Both the position numbers and the translations under genes were made by a program. DNA of 64,000 nucleotides from Cynocephalus volans (lineage: Eukaryota > Chordata > Mammalia > Dermoptera > Cynocephalidae): the NCBI RefSeq assembly GCF_027409185.1, contig NC_084467.1, positions 15,428,501 to 15,492,500 on the forward strand, given 5' to 3'. Below are positions 32,455-44,085 of this stretch, piece after piece. The notes beneath the pieces are model-generated. The model was not told the origin of the DNA and searched no databases. It saw only the letters and a list, made by a program, of their open reading frames with translations. How positions within the stretch are numbered: position 1 is the stretch's first letter; the number at the start of each line of letters is the position of its first letter.

Positions 32455-35368
32455 TCAGCAACGGGGGGCGCTCCCGCTGCACCGTTTGTTGGAATAGTAC
32501 TGGTACTTTCTACTGTAGGTGCTCAGGTTTCTAGCAAAACAGTTGGCAGCGTTTCTATCACATTCACACAGCTGACTCCTACAGTAGTCCTGCTTCGCTG
32601 AAATACAAGAAAATAAGCACCAGGTGGGAGTTTGTTAATATTCTAGGGCTTCTTGGGGGAACTCTGGGGGTGGAGGGGGGAGATGCAGCCCCATTCTCCA
32701 GAAGCTCCTAGCCTGGGATGAGCACCTACGTTCCAGATACTTCTGACTGGTGGGGAGACAGAACTCCTGCCCTTAGGAAGCACCAGTCTGGTGGGGACGT
32801 GTAGCAGCCAAGCACTGGGAGACTCTTAAAGGCATCCCTAACAGCCCTCACCTCTTCCTTCTTAGTAGCACATGTGTTCGGGTGGGGAAGCCCCAGACCC
32901 GCTGGCCTGAGGATGGTTCATGATTGGTGCAAGCCAGGGATGGTCATCCCTTATTCCCTTGTAGTTATTGGTCTCTGGGTAGCATGTGACCTTATGTCAG
33001 CCAATGAACCACAAGGGGAAGTCTGCTGGGGGCTTCTGGGAGAGGTGAATTTCATCCTCCATAAAGACAGACACAGGCGCAAAGCCTCTTGTGCAGTATG
33101 AGGCCTCGGTACTTGGAGCAGCGATGCGTGTCCCGACATTGCTAGTGTAGATGCGGCCCACATGGCAGAGCAGAAGGCTGGGAACAGGTGGGTCCTGGAT
33201 GACATGCTTGAGAAGCTGCCCCAGCCCTGGCCCTGCCCTCTTCCAGAATCCTCCCTGTGTGACACTCAGACATCCCCTTCACCCAAGCCACTGTTACTTG
33301 GGACCTCGTTGCTTGTGATGGGAGGTCATGATGGGGACACATAATTTCTGATCTCACAGATCTAAGGCTATTTTAAAGAACTAAGGTCCACGCTCTCCCC
33401 AGATCCACCCATGGATCAGCTCTCTGCGGACGCTAAGCAAACCCTTCCTGCTACCACCCCTCTCTCCTCCCCTTCAGAGCCAGACTTTCTCCACAATGTC
33501 GTTACACTTGCTGTCTCTACTTCCCTTCCCATGTGGTCCCCCACCCACCGTAATCTGGCTTCCCCCAACTGCGTGGACACAGCTCCCTCTGAAGTCCTCA
33601 ATGGCCTCCATGCAGAGGAGCCTGGTCTGTCCTTCCCCTGGTGGCCTCCTCTGTGAATGTGGCTGTCACCTCCTTGCACACTCCTTGACCACCTCGCTCA
33701 GTCCTCCTTCCCTCTGTCCATCCCTCCTCTGTCTATTCTCTGGGCCTTTACACACGAGATGGGAGAGTGCATCCCACTCTCAGTTCCCTGCTGCTGCTGG
33801 TGAGTTGGTGCCCCCGTCCAGACCCCTGGCTGAGCTGCACAATTGCACATGCAGCTGCTGCTCTGATCTGAACAGAACTCCCCCCACACTCCACCAGGAC
33901 CTCCCCCTGTGGTCTCCCCTTGGTTGTCCCATCCACACAGCCGCTCAGCAGCTCCCATCCTCACCCTGCCCCTGTCCATCCCTGTGCTCGGCTGAGTCTA
34001 CCTCCCATGCATCTTGGCTTCCCCCTCCACCCCTTCCGTCCTGACCACTGTCATTTCATGGCAAGCTGTTATTCTCTCCTGTCTGCATTATGGCAATGGC
34101 CTTCTCACTGTCCCCTTCCATCCTGCCCCATCCACCCTGCTCCAGAGGGAGCCTTCTGAATGCACACCTGATCATGTCACTCCTGCCATAATAGCTGCCC
34201 ATTGCTTTAGGTCAAACCGTCCGTACAGCACTGTCTGGAAGCCCAGAAGCATCCAGCCCCTTCCTGCGTCTCCAGCGTCGCCGCTCACCTCTCTCTTTCC
34301 TGCCTCATTTCCACTGGGGGCACGGGGTGGCTCAGCGCTCCCTTTGACCACGCTGAGTCCTCTACTGGGAATTCCCTCATCCCCATCCTCCCCTTCCCCA
34401 AATGCACAGCCCTCAGGACTCAGCTTAGAGGTCACCGCTTCTGGAGCCTTCCTTCAGCCTCTCGCTGTGTTAAGGCCCAGTCTTTTTCTTTCACCCTCTG
34501 TTTTGTTCTCATTTTCTTTTCTTCTCACTCAACTGTGAGCTTCTTGAGGTAGGGACAATGTCCCTTTGTGTCCCCATCTCTGGTACCCAGCACAGTGCCT
34601 GCACATTGTAAACACATGAAGGAGACCCGTGTAGGGCTCTCTTACCACAGAAGATTTTGCTCCCCCTGTTGCTAAACTTGTAGCCCAGAAGTTTAGTGCC
34701 ACACCCACGTTTCTCCAGACGTCTGTAGCAACAGTCGTGGACAGCACAGCACCTGGAAGGAGGACGCACTGTTGGGGCTGCCTTCCCACAGCTCCAGGGG
34801 CCCTGGTGCCCCGTGGTCTCATCCCCTGGACCCTGGGACGAGACTCGGTAACTTGGAATAGTCTAGGGCAGCGGTTCCAATATGCTGGCTGCTTATCCAT
34901 CTGGGACCTCCTGGGACTCTGTGCCGATGGGGCATCAGCACTGTCCTGGGATTAAGGTGAGCAAAGGGCAGGGAGGGCTGGGGTGGCCTCACCGATCCGT
35001 GGCATCCTTGGGGGACCCTTTGCCACCCACTCCGCAGTGGCAACCATAGAAGCCATAACCGGTCGTGGCTTCCTTTCTTGTCGTCAACTTTATCATTTTC
35101 CGGAAATTCAGCAAATTCCCATAAGCCTGCAGACAGCCTGGAAGGAAATCATCTGGTGATGGGGCGTGGGGCCCTGCGTCCTCCCCTCTGCTCCTCTCCC
35201 TCCCCCCATGGCTTCTGTCCTCCTCCCACTGAGAGAGGACTGCTGCAGTGGGAAGGGGAACTAGGGCTCAGGGGGGCTTCCCTCCCCCGACTGTGCCCCT
35301 GTGCTCAAAGATCAGGGTCAGCTCTTACCAAAGGCCATGATCACTGCCAATAGCAGGAGGGTCTTCAT
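32455..35368 (-). CDS. PLA2G2A: Group IIA secretory phospholipase A2, intact four-coding-exon gene
   Basis: Calcium-dependent secreted enzyme that hydrolyses the sn-2 ester of phospholipids; the mammalian group IIA enzyme is an antibacterial and acute-phase protein. Coding exons on the minus strand are 35368-35329, 35137-34993, 34752-34646 and 32597-32455 (40+145+107+143 = 435 nt, 144 codons plus stop), with GT-AG at every junction. The protein starts [11 protein letters not shown], a 20-residue signal peptide like that of the human protein, and matures at about NLLNFRKM. Visible in order are the calcium loop [11 protein letters not shown], the catalytic CCAVHDCCY block with its His-Asp pair, the second catalytic Asp in CECD, and the C-terminal tail ending PRC. 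Fourteen cysteines in the mature chain fit seven disulfides. I count 25 Lys/Arg against 8 Asp/Glu, so it is strongly cationic, as expected for group IIA. An NLS sequon lies near residue 119. An unusual Cys sits in the signal peptide (GCLQ). Other PLA2G2 paralogs are less likely because length, signal and tail all match IIA. The exon model is direct from sequence; function is by family. Confidence 0.96.
33370..34620 (+). repeat. LINE-2 (L2) remnant in PLA2G2A intron 3
   Basis: The plus strand carries a diverged L2-like text: an 'AATCTGGCTTCC...' segment near 33550, a 'CTGATCATGTCACTCCTGCC' segment near 34170, and the typical L2 end 'CTGTGAGCTTCTTGAGGTAGGGAC...CAGTGCCTGCACA' at 34532-34608. It lies antisense to the gene in the 2,048-bp third coding intron and ends just before exon 34646-34752. 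Confidence 0.65.
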
Positions 35369-35585
35369 GTTGAGAGTTCTGTGTGGGACAAATGCAGACG
35401 GATTGGCCTGGATTCCTCTTCCAGCTGGCCCCAGCTTCTGCCCTGGCCCCTGCCCTCAGGCTCACACTAGATAACCCTGGAGCACACAGACATGCTCTTC
35501 CATCCCAGGCTAAGTCCAGGGGACTACCTTTGTCACATGCAGAGTACACAAGGAATGACCTCCAACAACGCATGCGTGAGTGTGC

Positions 35586-35590
<5 letters not shown>

Positions 35591-35627
<37 letters not shown>
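35591..35627. repeat. (CA)n microsatellite in the PLA2G2A 5' intron
   Basis: A pure CA run of about 37 bp between the noncoding exon and the ATG exon. A looser CA/CATG-rich tract continues at about 35940-36150. It creates a long spurious open frame on the minus strand. Confidence 0.95.
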
Positions 35628-35630
<3 letters not shown>

Positions 35631-36232
35631 TCCTCCTGACCCTTCCCAGCTCTGTGGGACGGTTTCGCACACATGCTGGTCCTCATAGCCATCAAGACAC
35701 CCCCATGATTCACTAATGAGACCTCCCATGTTCCTCATCTGACAGAGAATATTGAGGAAGGTTGGAATCAGGTTCCTGTCAATAAACTGAGAGGTTCCCG
35801 GAATTAGAGGTCGTGTCCTCTCGTTAGACATATCATGCATGTCCCCACGCTTGGATATTTCATACATGGGGTCTGATCCCCAATATTTTTCTGCAGAACT
35901 AAAGCAGAACCCTCTCTCTGCATGACTTTCCAACCCTTCCTCATATATGCATGCCCAAACACACACATATTCACACACGTAGGCCTGCGTACACACACTC
36001 TTAAACTCACCCACTAGAGCAAACATTCTCTCATGCAATACACTTGCACATGCATGCATGCAACACAGATACTGTCGTGTACACGCCAGATTGTTCACAT
36101 GCATGCTATGCACACACATGCCTCCATACACATGCATACACACAAGCACAACATGGCCCCGCTCAAAAGCAGAGAATGAGCAGAGAATGAGAGAATGAGC
36201 TCTTCATGGGGCTTTAATTTCTGGATATTTAC

Positions 36233-36275
36233 CTCTCAGAGGCCGTCAGAGTTGATACCTTCAAGCGACTGTCTT
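36233..36275 (-). other. PLA2G2A: PLA2G2A 5' noncoding exon
   Basis: On the minus strand this stretch resembles the first untranslated exon of human PLA2G2A (a CAGAACGAACAAGAC-type start, ending CTCTGAGAG) and is followed by a donor GTAAAT at 36232-36227. The transcription start near 36272-36275 is estimated from the TATA-like box spacing. The acceptor of the ATG-containing exon lies upstream of 35368, probably near 35440-35465, and could not be fixed. Confidence 0.7.
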
Positions 36276-36296
36276 GTTCGTTCTGAACTCCTCCCC

Positions 36297-36303
36297 TTAA
36301 ATA
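36297..36303 (-). promoter_or_regulatory. PLA2G2A: TATA-like box of PLA2G2A
   Basis: The minus strand reads GCAGCTATTTAAGGGGAGG, with TATTTAA about 25-30 nt upstream of the proposed noncoding exon. The surrounding CCCTCCCAGAGGGAGCAG matches what I recall of the human promoter. Together they mark a probable core promoter. Confidence 0.72.
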
Positions 36304-37374
36304 GCTGCTCCCTCTGGGAGGGTGGAGTTAATGAGGTGCAGAGATGGGTGGGAGCGGCCAACTGCTGGACTCAGAGATGGCACACCCATGGCCCTGGGGA
36401 ATCCCCTTCTTCCCCTCACCATCTGCCAGGACAGAGTCGGGAACTGGAAAATCTTATGTGCCATTATCTGATGCCAGAATAAATTTCAGGTCATTTTGAA
36501 GTCTTTTCCCCTTAGCTCCTGACTAAGTAAGTTCCCGTAACTGGCTCTGGGTGTAACCACTGGTCAGTCACCTCGCAGCAACCACTTGCAAGGGTGGCAA
36601 GGACGGTCTCTATATGGGCTGTGGACTCATCTGCACAGCCCATGGGACCATTTACTGAGTGAAGGTTGCTCCTTTCTTCTGCTACATGTGGCATTTAGCA
36701 GAAAGCAGGAAAGAAGATATTTAGCTTTATGCATTCATTCAATCAATTGATCATTCATTCACAGGAAGCATATGCTAAGCCTCTACACAGTCCAGGACCC
36801 CTGTGAGCCTCTTGGGAGGTGATGGGGATGACACCCTAGTCACCACAGCACCGCCTCCACCTCGTCCCCTGTCCTCACCTGTTTGGAGATGGCTCTGATT
36901 AATGCTCCCTGGGTCTGTTGCTCCTTTTGTCTCCAGCCTTCAGGGACACAGTGACTCCAGCTTTAATTCATAAAGTAAACATCTTTTCTCTGCCCTCCAG
37001 TATGGGCTAAGAGCTTAGCTCCCATGACCTTAAGTAAACACCCTCTGACACCAGTCCTAAAACCGTCCCTGTAGAAGTGCTCCTACACTCGAGCACTATG
37101 GCGACATCGACATTTGCCTCTTGTCTTCCCAACTTTTCTGGATTTTGTTTCAGGAAACTGAAGTCCACGATTTGGCCTCCCCCTCCATCTAATCAAGCAC
37201 TTGGACTCAGGGACCAGAACAGACATCTGTGCTGTCGCGGGGCTTACATTTTAGCGGAGAGGGACAGACAATAAGCAAAGGACACGTGGAATGAGTGGTG
37301 CAGCGTGCTCGTGCTGACAGTGCCTTGGGGACAGAAGCTGGAGATGGAGAAGGGGTCACAGAAGTGCAAGCGGG
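36304..37374. other. PLA2G2A upstream flank
   Basis: Contains the proximal promoter region. No other exon recognised. About 36730-36790 and 37255-37370 may be old L2-like remnants. Confidence 0.45.
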
Positions 37375-37737
37375 TGTGTTAGTCTGTTTCTGTCGCTTAT
37401 AGCAAAATACCTGGAACTGGGTGATTTATAAGAAAACAAAATTTATTGCTTACAGTTTCGAAGACTAGGAAGTCCAAAGTCCAAGGAACACATCTGGTGA
37501 GAGCCTTGGTGGTGGCAACAGTGACGGCAGAGTATCACATTGTGATAATGGTGGGGCACAGACAGCAAGACAGTTCCTCGTGCACGCTCCTTTTAAAGCC
37601 CTCAGAGCCACGCCCCGACCACCATTGTTAATCCATTCACTGCTGCAAAGTCCTGCAATCTAATCACCTCTTCAAGGCCCCACCTTACTGTCACAGTGGG
37701 AGTCAAGTTTTGGGGAGACACTCAATCCAAGGCACAG
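37375..37737 (-). mobile_element. MaLR LTR (MLT1/MST-like)
   Basis: The plus strand starts TGTGTTAGTCTGTTTCTGTC and contains CTGGGTGATTTATAAG and GGCCCCACCTTACTGTCAC, the reverse complement of a MaLR LTR. Confidence 0.78.
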
Positions 37738-37959
37738 GTGAGGGTGGGCTGCAATTTTAAACAGGATGGGCGTGCTCAAAGGGCAGGTGTTTTCAGCACA
37801 GACAGGGCTCAGGAAAGTTTACTTAAATTATTAATAATGAAAAGAATCAGCATATTGACAGTGGTTGTTTTCAATGTCAAGACTGGTTGAAAATTTGCTC
37901 TTACTCTCTGCTTCATAATTGTTCATTTGTGAACACCCATTATTCTCTTTTTAAACTTG

Positions 37960-38640
37960 ATATTTTGAAATAAATTTCCACTTACAGAAAAGTTACCAGA
38001 GGGGAGTTACGGAACACCTGTCACCCGGCTTCCCTCATGCTGATGTCGGCCACAGCCGTGCTACATTCACGGAAACCAGAAAACTAAGACGATTAACCTA
38101 TCTACAGATCCTATTGGAATTTTGCCAGTTTTTCTACTAATGTCTTTTTTTCTGGTCTGGAGGCCAATCCAGGATCCCACATTATATGTGGTTTTCGTGT
38201 CTCCTTATCCTGCTCTGTGACGGCTCCTCTCCTTTCTTTGCTTTCTGTGACCTTGACCCTGTTGAAGAGAACTGGTCAGGTTTTTGTACAATACCTCTCA
38301 GTTTTGGGTTTGTCTGACGTTCTCATAATCAGATCGAGCGTGTGCATTTTTAGCAAGAATATCACAGAAGTGATACTGTGCTCTCTTCAGTGAATCTTAT
38401 CAATGGTGCTCGATGTTGTCTCATGACTGTGCATGTCCATATTTGCCACTTGGTTAAGGTGGTGTCTGCCAGGTTTCTTCACTGTAACGTTACTATTTTT
38501 CCTTTTGTAATTAATAAGTATGCTGGGGGCAGATACTTTGAGGGGATATAAATATCTCGTTTCTCATCAGACGTCCTTCCATTTACTAATTTTGATAATT
38601 TTAGAATCAATGGTTTTTGCCTGCAGCAGTTATCATGGGT
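37960..38640 (-). mobile_element. Fossil L1M sequence at the start of copy 2
   Basis: Plus-strand text (CACCTGTCACCCGGCTTCCC, GGTTTGTCTGACGTTCTCATAATCAG, AAGGTGGTGTCTGCCAGG) is antisense old L1M. No open frame. Confidence 0.6.
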
Positions 38641-41600
38641 GTTTTCCTGGTTCCTTATACTTTTAATATTAAGAATTTGAATTCATCTGTAGGTCAACGA
38701 TTTTCCTTGTGTTTATTTATTCAACTATTTCTCTTAGAATGGACTCTTTATTTTCATCTGTGGATTATACTTCAATACCGTTTATTTATTTTCTCGCTCA
38801 AATTGTTCCATCTTGGCCATGAAGAGCTCCTTCAGGTTGACACCTTTGTCCTTTTCACATGCCCCCAGCACTGTTTATTTTAGCACTTCCTTACTTTCTG
38901 ACATCATAAAATGCTCCAAACTAAACTCCATTTTATCTTTCAAAATCCTAGAATTGGCCATTTCTCCAAGAAGCCCTGGTTCTTTTTTTTTTTTTTCAGG
39001 ACAGTATTTAGAAACAAATCTCTGGGGGCCAGGGCTGCTCATTGCTACTGGGGTATCACTGCTTCTGGGCCTTCCCAGCAGTCAAAGCTGTAAAATACAC
39101 ACACATGCGCACTCACACTCACACAGTGAGTTCACAATGATGCCTCCACGTCCAAACCAGAACCACAGGGTTCATTCTAACCTTCTTCCTTTTTTTGTTT
39201 TATAACTTATTTCTCTGACAGGAGCTTTAATATTCATAATACATTTACTTATTTGTTCAATTCTAGTACAAATAGTTTCCGAATTGCTAACCCATGCCTC
39301 TGTGAGAAAGAAATTCACTAACTACAGCACAGCATTCATGTTCAGTTATTTTTGTCTTTAACCTTATGGTACACCATGGAAATACTGTTTTCCAAAGTTT
39401 TTAGGTTAATTTTTTTCTCCCCACCACATAAGTCTGGTTCTGACATTTATTTGTCATATAGTTAGGTTTAACTGTGATTGTTTGGATTCCATTTCAGGTT
39501 CCACCCATCTCCTGGTTGATTTTAATTATTAATTACTTTGTGGATGTGCGAAACAAGGTGAGAGCTGCAGGTCCCCACTCATCCCTGCTATACTCTTCCC
39601 ATTTTCCTCTTTTTCCCACCTCATTCCCTCCTTCCTCCATAGGTAACTGTAGCAGGTAGCTATTGCTAAGTTACCACAAGTTATTACAAGTTACCACAAA
39701 CTTGGCAGCATAAAAAAACTTAGATTTATTAACTCACAAGATGCAAACAAGACATTGGCCGGGCTCATTCACATGTGCAGCTCATGCTCCTCCGCTCGGT
39801 CCTCTTCCAAGCTCCTCCAGGGCCTCAGATCCTAGATGTCCTCTCCACAGGCAGTTCATGACATGGTGGCTGCTTCTTCAAGGCCAGCAGGAGAACCTCT
39901 CACTGCAATCCACTAAGATAGAGTCTCATATGACGTAACCTACTCAGGGGAGCTACTATCCCACATCCTTTGCTATGTGCTGTTGGTTAGAAGGAATTCA
40001 CAGGTTCCTGCACTCAAGGGGAAGGGATTATACAAGGGTAGCACTCACTGGGGTCACCACTGGCTGTGTCTGTTGCAGTGGCCAGTCTCAATAGGATCCA
40101 GCTGATTCTTTCTGGAATTTTTTTGCATAAATGTGTAGATACATGTATATTTTCTTTTATCATCTTTCTTATCTGAATGGTAGCAAACCACAGATAATTT
40201 TGTACTTTGCTAACAGTATATCCAGGAAATCACTTCATATCATCAGATACAGATGTTCCTCTGTCTTGTCTGTAGTTATCCATTCTGGGACGTACTGTAA
40301 TTTTCTCCCAACAATGGACATTTAGATAGTCTCCAATATTTTGCAGTTACAAACAGTGCTTCAATCAGTGACCTTCTGTATATGTATCTTCATACTGCTG
40401 CAGGTGTATCTTCTGGATAGACTCCTAAAACTGGGATTATTGGCTCAAAAGGTAAGTGCATAGGTAGTTTTGTTAAATTCCTTTACAGAATGGTTGAACT
40501 AGTTTGCATTCTCACTACTAATGTATGACAATGACTTTTCCTCCATGCCTCGCCACCAAAATGTTTTGTTAAACTTTAAATTTGCGTACATCCCATTATA
40601 AATTAAGAAAGATCACTGTTTATTCAAGAAATACTTATTGGGGACCTACTCAATAGTCCAAGAACATGGGGAATGCAATGATGGGAAAACCAGAGACAGT
40701 CTCTTCCCTGATGGCATTTTCAAATAGCAACAGAGACAGACATCGATCAGATGATCGCACACACAATTACAGAATGATAGTGCGTTGGGATATTTTATGA
40801 TCCATTGGGTTAACCTGGGAACTGTGTCTCCCAGAATTTCCTTTTCTGTATGGTCTGGGTCAGTGTGGACCAACAGGTGAATTTGCACAAGATTTTTGGA
40901 GGTAGAAATCAATCAGTGAACTTTACTCCCTGCAAGTCCTTGTGGTCAGACTTCTGGATGGACAGAAGCTCAGGTTTCTGGAAGGTTCCACCTGTTCTCA
41001 TTCTCCTCTGCTCTGTGTCCACCTTTTCTTCCTGACTGCTGGTCTCAAGGACCAGCTGCAGCCCCTGGCCCACCTCCTGATATTTGGCTGCAGAAGCACA
41101 GAGGTGGTAGCTGCACTGGGACAACAGCTTCCCATAGAACTCTCCAGAAGCTCCCCTTTGCCATCTCCCTCCTGCAGCTGGAGATGGTTTCTCAGATTTC
41201 CCTGCAAGCTCCCATTTGTCCCCCTGCCCAGTGCTGTAGAGACCTCGCAGTGACTCTTCTCTGATCCTCTGCCTCCCTCTTCTGGACATTCGTGTCCCCA
41301 GCTCCTCTCGCAGGTGCTGAGGTCTGTTTCCCACAATAAATCACTGTCCTTTCAGGCTCATTGTGGCTCTGCTTCTCTCACTGAGTCTTGACTGATGCAT
41401 GTAGTAAGTGCTGTGAGATCCATGTGCTGTGACAGCATGTGGCAGGGAGTCCTCGACTAGTATGGGGATGGGCGAAGATTCCCCTAGGAGGAGACATTTT
41501 ACCTGAGGTTGAGGGGTGTTTGGGGATTACCTGGGTGAGCGTTTTCTCTGTACTGGCTCATATTCCAGTGTCCTGGTGTCTCTCTGTATTGCAGGGAATA

Positions 41601-42340
41601 GAAGGCTCAACACTGCCTTTCCCCCTTTCTCTCTCTTTTAATAGCATTTATTTTTTAGAGCCTGAGGTTCAAAGTAAAATTGACTTGAAAGTACAAAGAC
41701 TTCCCATATACTCCTCTGCCCATAATGCACAACCTCCTCCGCATCTCCATCCTGCACCAGCGTGTCACATTTTCTGTGATCAGTGAGCCAATACTGACGG
41801 GTCATTATCAAAGGAAATCCAGTTTCCATTAGGGTTCACTCTTGGTGTCATACATTTTGTGGGTTTTGAGAAACGTGTAACGACAACTATCTATCCTCAT
41901 AGTGTCCTACAGAGTAGTGTCACTGCCCTAAAAATATTCCATGCCCCACCTACTAATTTCTCCCTCTCCCCTAACCCTGGCAATCAGTGATCTTCTTACT
42001 CCCTCCACAGTTTTGCTTTTTTATAATGTCGTATAGTTAGAACCAAACAGTATGTAGCCTCTTCCTATTGGCTCCTTTCACTTAGTAATATGCCTCTAAG
42101 CTTCCTCCGTGTCCTTTTGTGCCTTGATAGCTCTTTTTTTCTGTCATTGAATACTAGTCCACTGTCTGGCTGTACCAGTTCATCTCTCCATTCACCTTCT
42201 GAAGAACATCTTGGTTGTTTTCAAGTTTTGACAATTATTCATAAAGCTGCTATACACATTCATGTACAGGTTTTTGTGTTGACATAAATTTTTATCTCAA
42301 TGAGGTAAAAATCACAGAGCACAATTGCTGGATCATATGG
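38000..42340 (+). repeat. Repeated block, copy 2 (proximal part)
   Basis: Direct homolog of 3290-8000 and of copy 3 from 53300. The core 39715-41600 is nearly identical to the others; the outer L1M parts are more diverged. It continues at 50880-51800 after a 42.3-50.9 kb L1. It lacks the L1 found at 3815-4510 in copy 1. Confidence 0.8.
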
Positions 42341-43307
42341 CAGGACACTGACTGATGAGATACTTGCTTCCCCAAAGTGGGGACCAGCCGAATGGCCACC
42401 CCCAGAGGAGCAGAGCCCAGTAGAGGAACCAGTCATACAAACCTCTGCAGCTTAAGCAACTGAGGCACTCACAGGCTTTGTTGACGTTGACTCTAGCTGA
42501 AGAAACTGCACAGGGAGTACACAACTACGCCCACCCACAGCAAAGCCAATGCACCCTACCTTACTGACACCCTAGGACACATCTAAGTTCAAAGTCTTCT
42601 CCCACACTGGCCACTCCACAAAATTGGAAGAGGCAACTGTTCTACCAGGTGCACAGATGTCAATGCAGGGATACAACAAACATGAAAAAGCAAGGAAAGA
42701 TGACACCACCAAAGAAACACAACAGCCCTCCAATGACTGACCCCAGAGAATCAGAAATTTTTGAATCACCTGAAAATGAATTTAAAATAATAATCTTAGG
42801 GAAAGTCAGCAAGATACAAGAGAATACAGATAAACAATTTAATGAAATCAGGAAAATAGTTAATGATCTGAATGAAAAATTCAACAAAGAGATCGATATC
42901 AAGAAAGAACCAAACATGATGCTGGATTCACTTTACTGATTAAGAACTTTCTTGTTGCCAGCTCTTAGTCTAATTTAAAGAGAAAAAGAAAAAAAAAAAG
43001 ATCTACACAAATAATGCATTTTATCAATTCTAAAATGTACACTTTTTTCATATTGTACTGTCTTTAAAATTAGGATGCATACTACAGCAGTTGTGATAAG
43101 AAAGAACTGTATCCTTATTTAATTAGCAGGAGTATTTTTAAAGTTATGAATTAGTATTAAATTTTACTGACTTTATTCTTTGCATCAATTTAAATTTCCA
43201 TGTCTTTTGCTAATCTGTAAATGATGGGGGGGTTAAATTGATACATCTTCTTATCTGAGGCATCCTTGCATTTCCAGAATAAACCTTTCTAGTTATTATA
43301 CACACAT

Positions 43308-43395
43308 ATGAGGGGTCTTCAAAAAGTTCATGGAAGGATTCATATTACCTTTTAATTTCTATTTTTCCATGAACTTTTTGAAGTATTCTCTCCTG
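43308..43395. mobile_element. Palindromic mariner-derived MITE (MADE2-like)
   Basis: GAGGGGTCTTCAAAAAGTTCATGGA pairs with CCATGAACTTTTTGAAG across about 85 bp. It looks like a short mariner internal-deletion derivative. Family by recall. Confidence 0.6.
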
Positions 43396-43574
43396 TAATA
43401 TAAAATACTCAAACACATTCATGAATATATATGAACTACATATGTTATATATATTGTATATTTTCTATACAACAAGTCTAACTGACTTGTTAATATTATA
43501 TTTGCTATTTTTGCACCTGCCTTCATACTGTATACATCACTATTTTCTCATACTAGCCTTGTCCAGTTTGGGTG

Positions 43575-44085
43575 TTGTTGGCAGGCAGAATAATGGCTCT
43601 ACACAAAGATGTTCATGTTCTAGTTCCTGGAGCTTGTATGTATATTATGTTACCTAGCAAAGGAGAATTAGTGTTTTATATGGAATAAAGGTTGTTAATC
43701 AGCTGACTTTAATAGGGAGATTATCCTGAAATATCCAGGTGGACGCAGTGTAATCACAAGGGTCCTTAAAAGATGGAAGAGGGAGGAAGAAAGGTCAGTG
43801 ATGGAGTGATGTGATGGGAAAAAGACTCATCCAGACATTGCAGGTTTTGCAAATGGAAGAGGGTCATGAGCTAAGGAGTGTTGGCAGCACCTAGAAGATG
43901 GAAAAGGCATAAAAATGGACTGTTTCCCAGAGCATCCAAGAAAAGAATGCAGCCCTACTAACAGTGGCTTAGTGAGACCCATCTTGGAATTCTGACTTCC
44001 AGAACTATAAGATACTAAATTTGTGTTGCTTTAAGTTACACAAGTTTGTAGCAATTTGTTAAAACAGCAATAGAAAATGAATATA
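43575..44085 (+). mobile_element. MLT1-type MaLR LTR nested in the old L1
   Basis: GGCAGAATAATGGCTCTACACAAAGATGTTC...AGTGTAATCACAAGGGTCC...CAATTTGTTAAAACAGCAATAG follows an MLT1 LTR in order. Confidence 0.78.

Noticed and set aside
33370..34620. Proline/serine-rich open frames (for example 33496-34044) as an extra gene in intron 3
   Set aside because: The sequence follows an L2 element; no splice or start context.
35325..36149. 274-codon open frame on the minus strand
   Set aside because: It reads through the (CA)n tract and the intron into the first coding exon of PLA2G2A in another frame; composition is repeat-driven.
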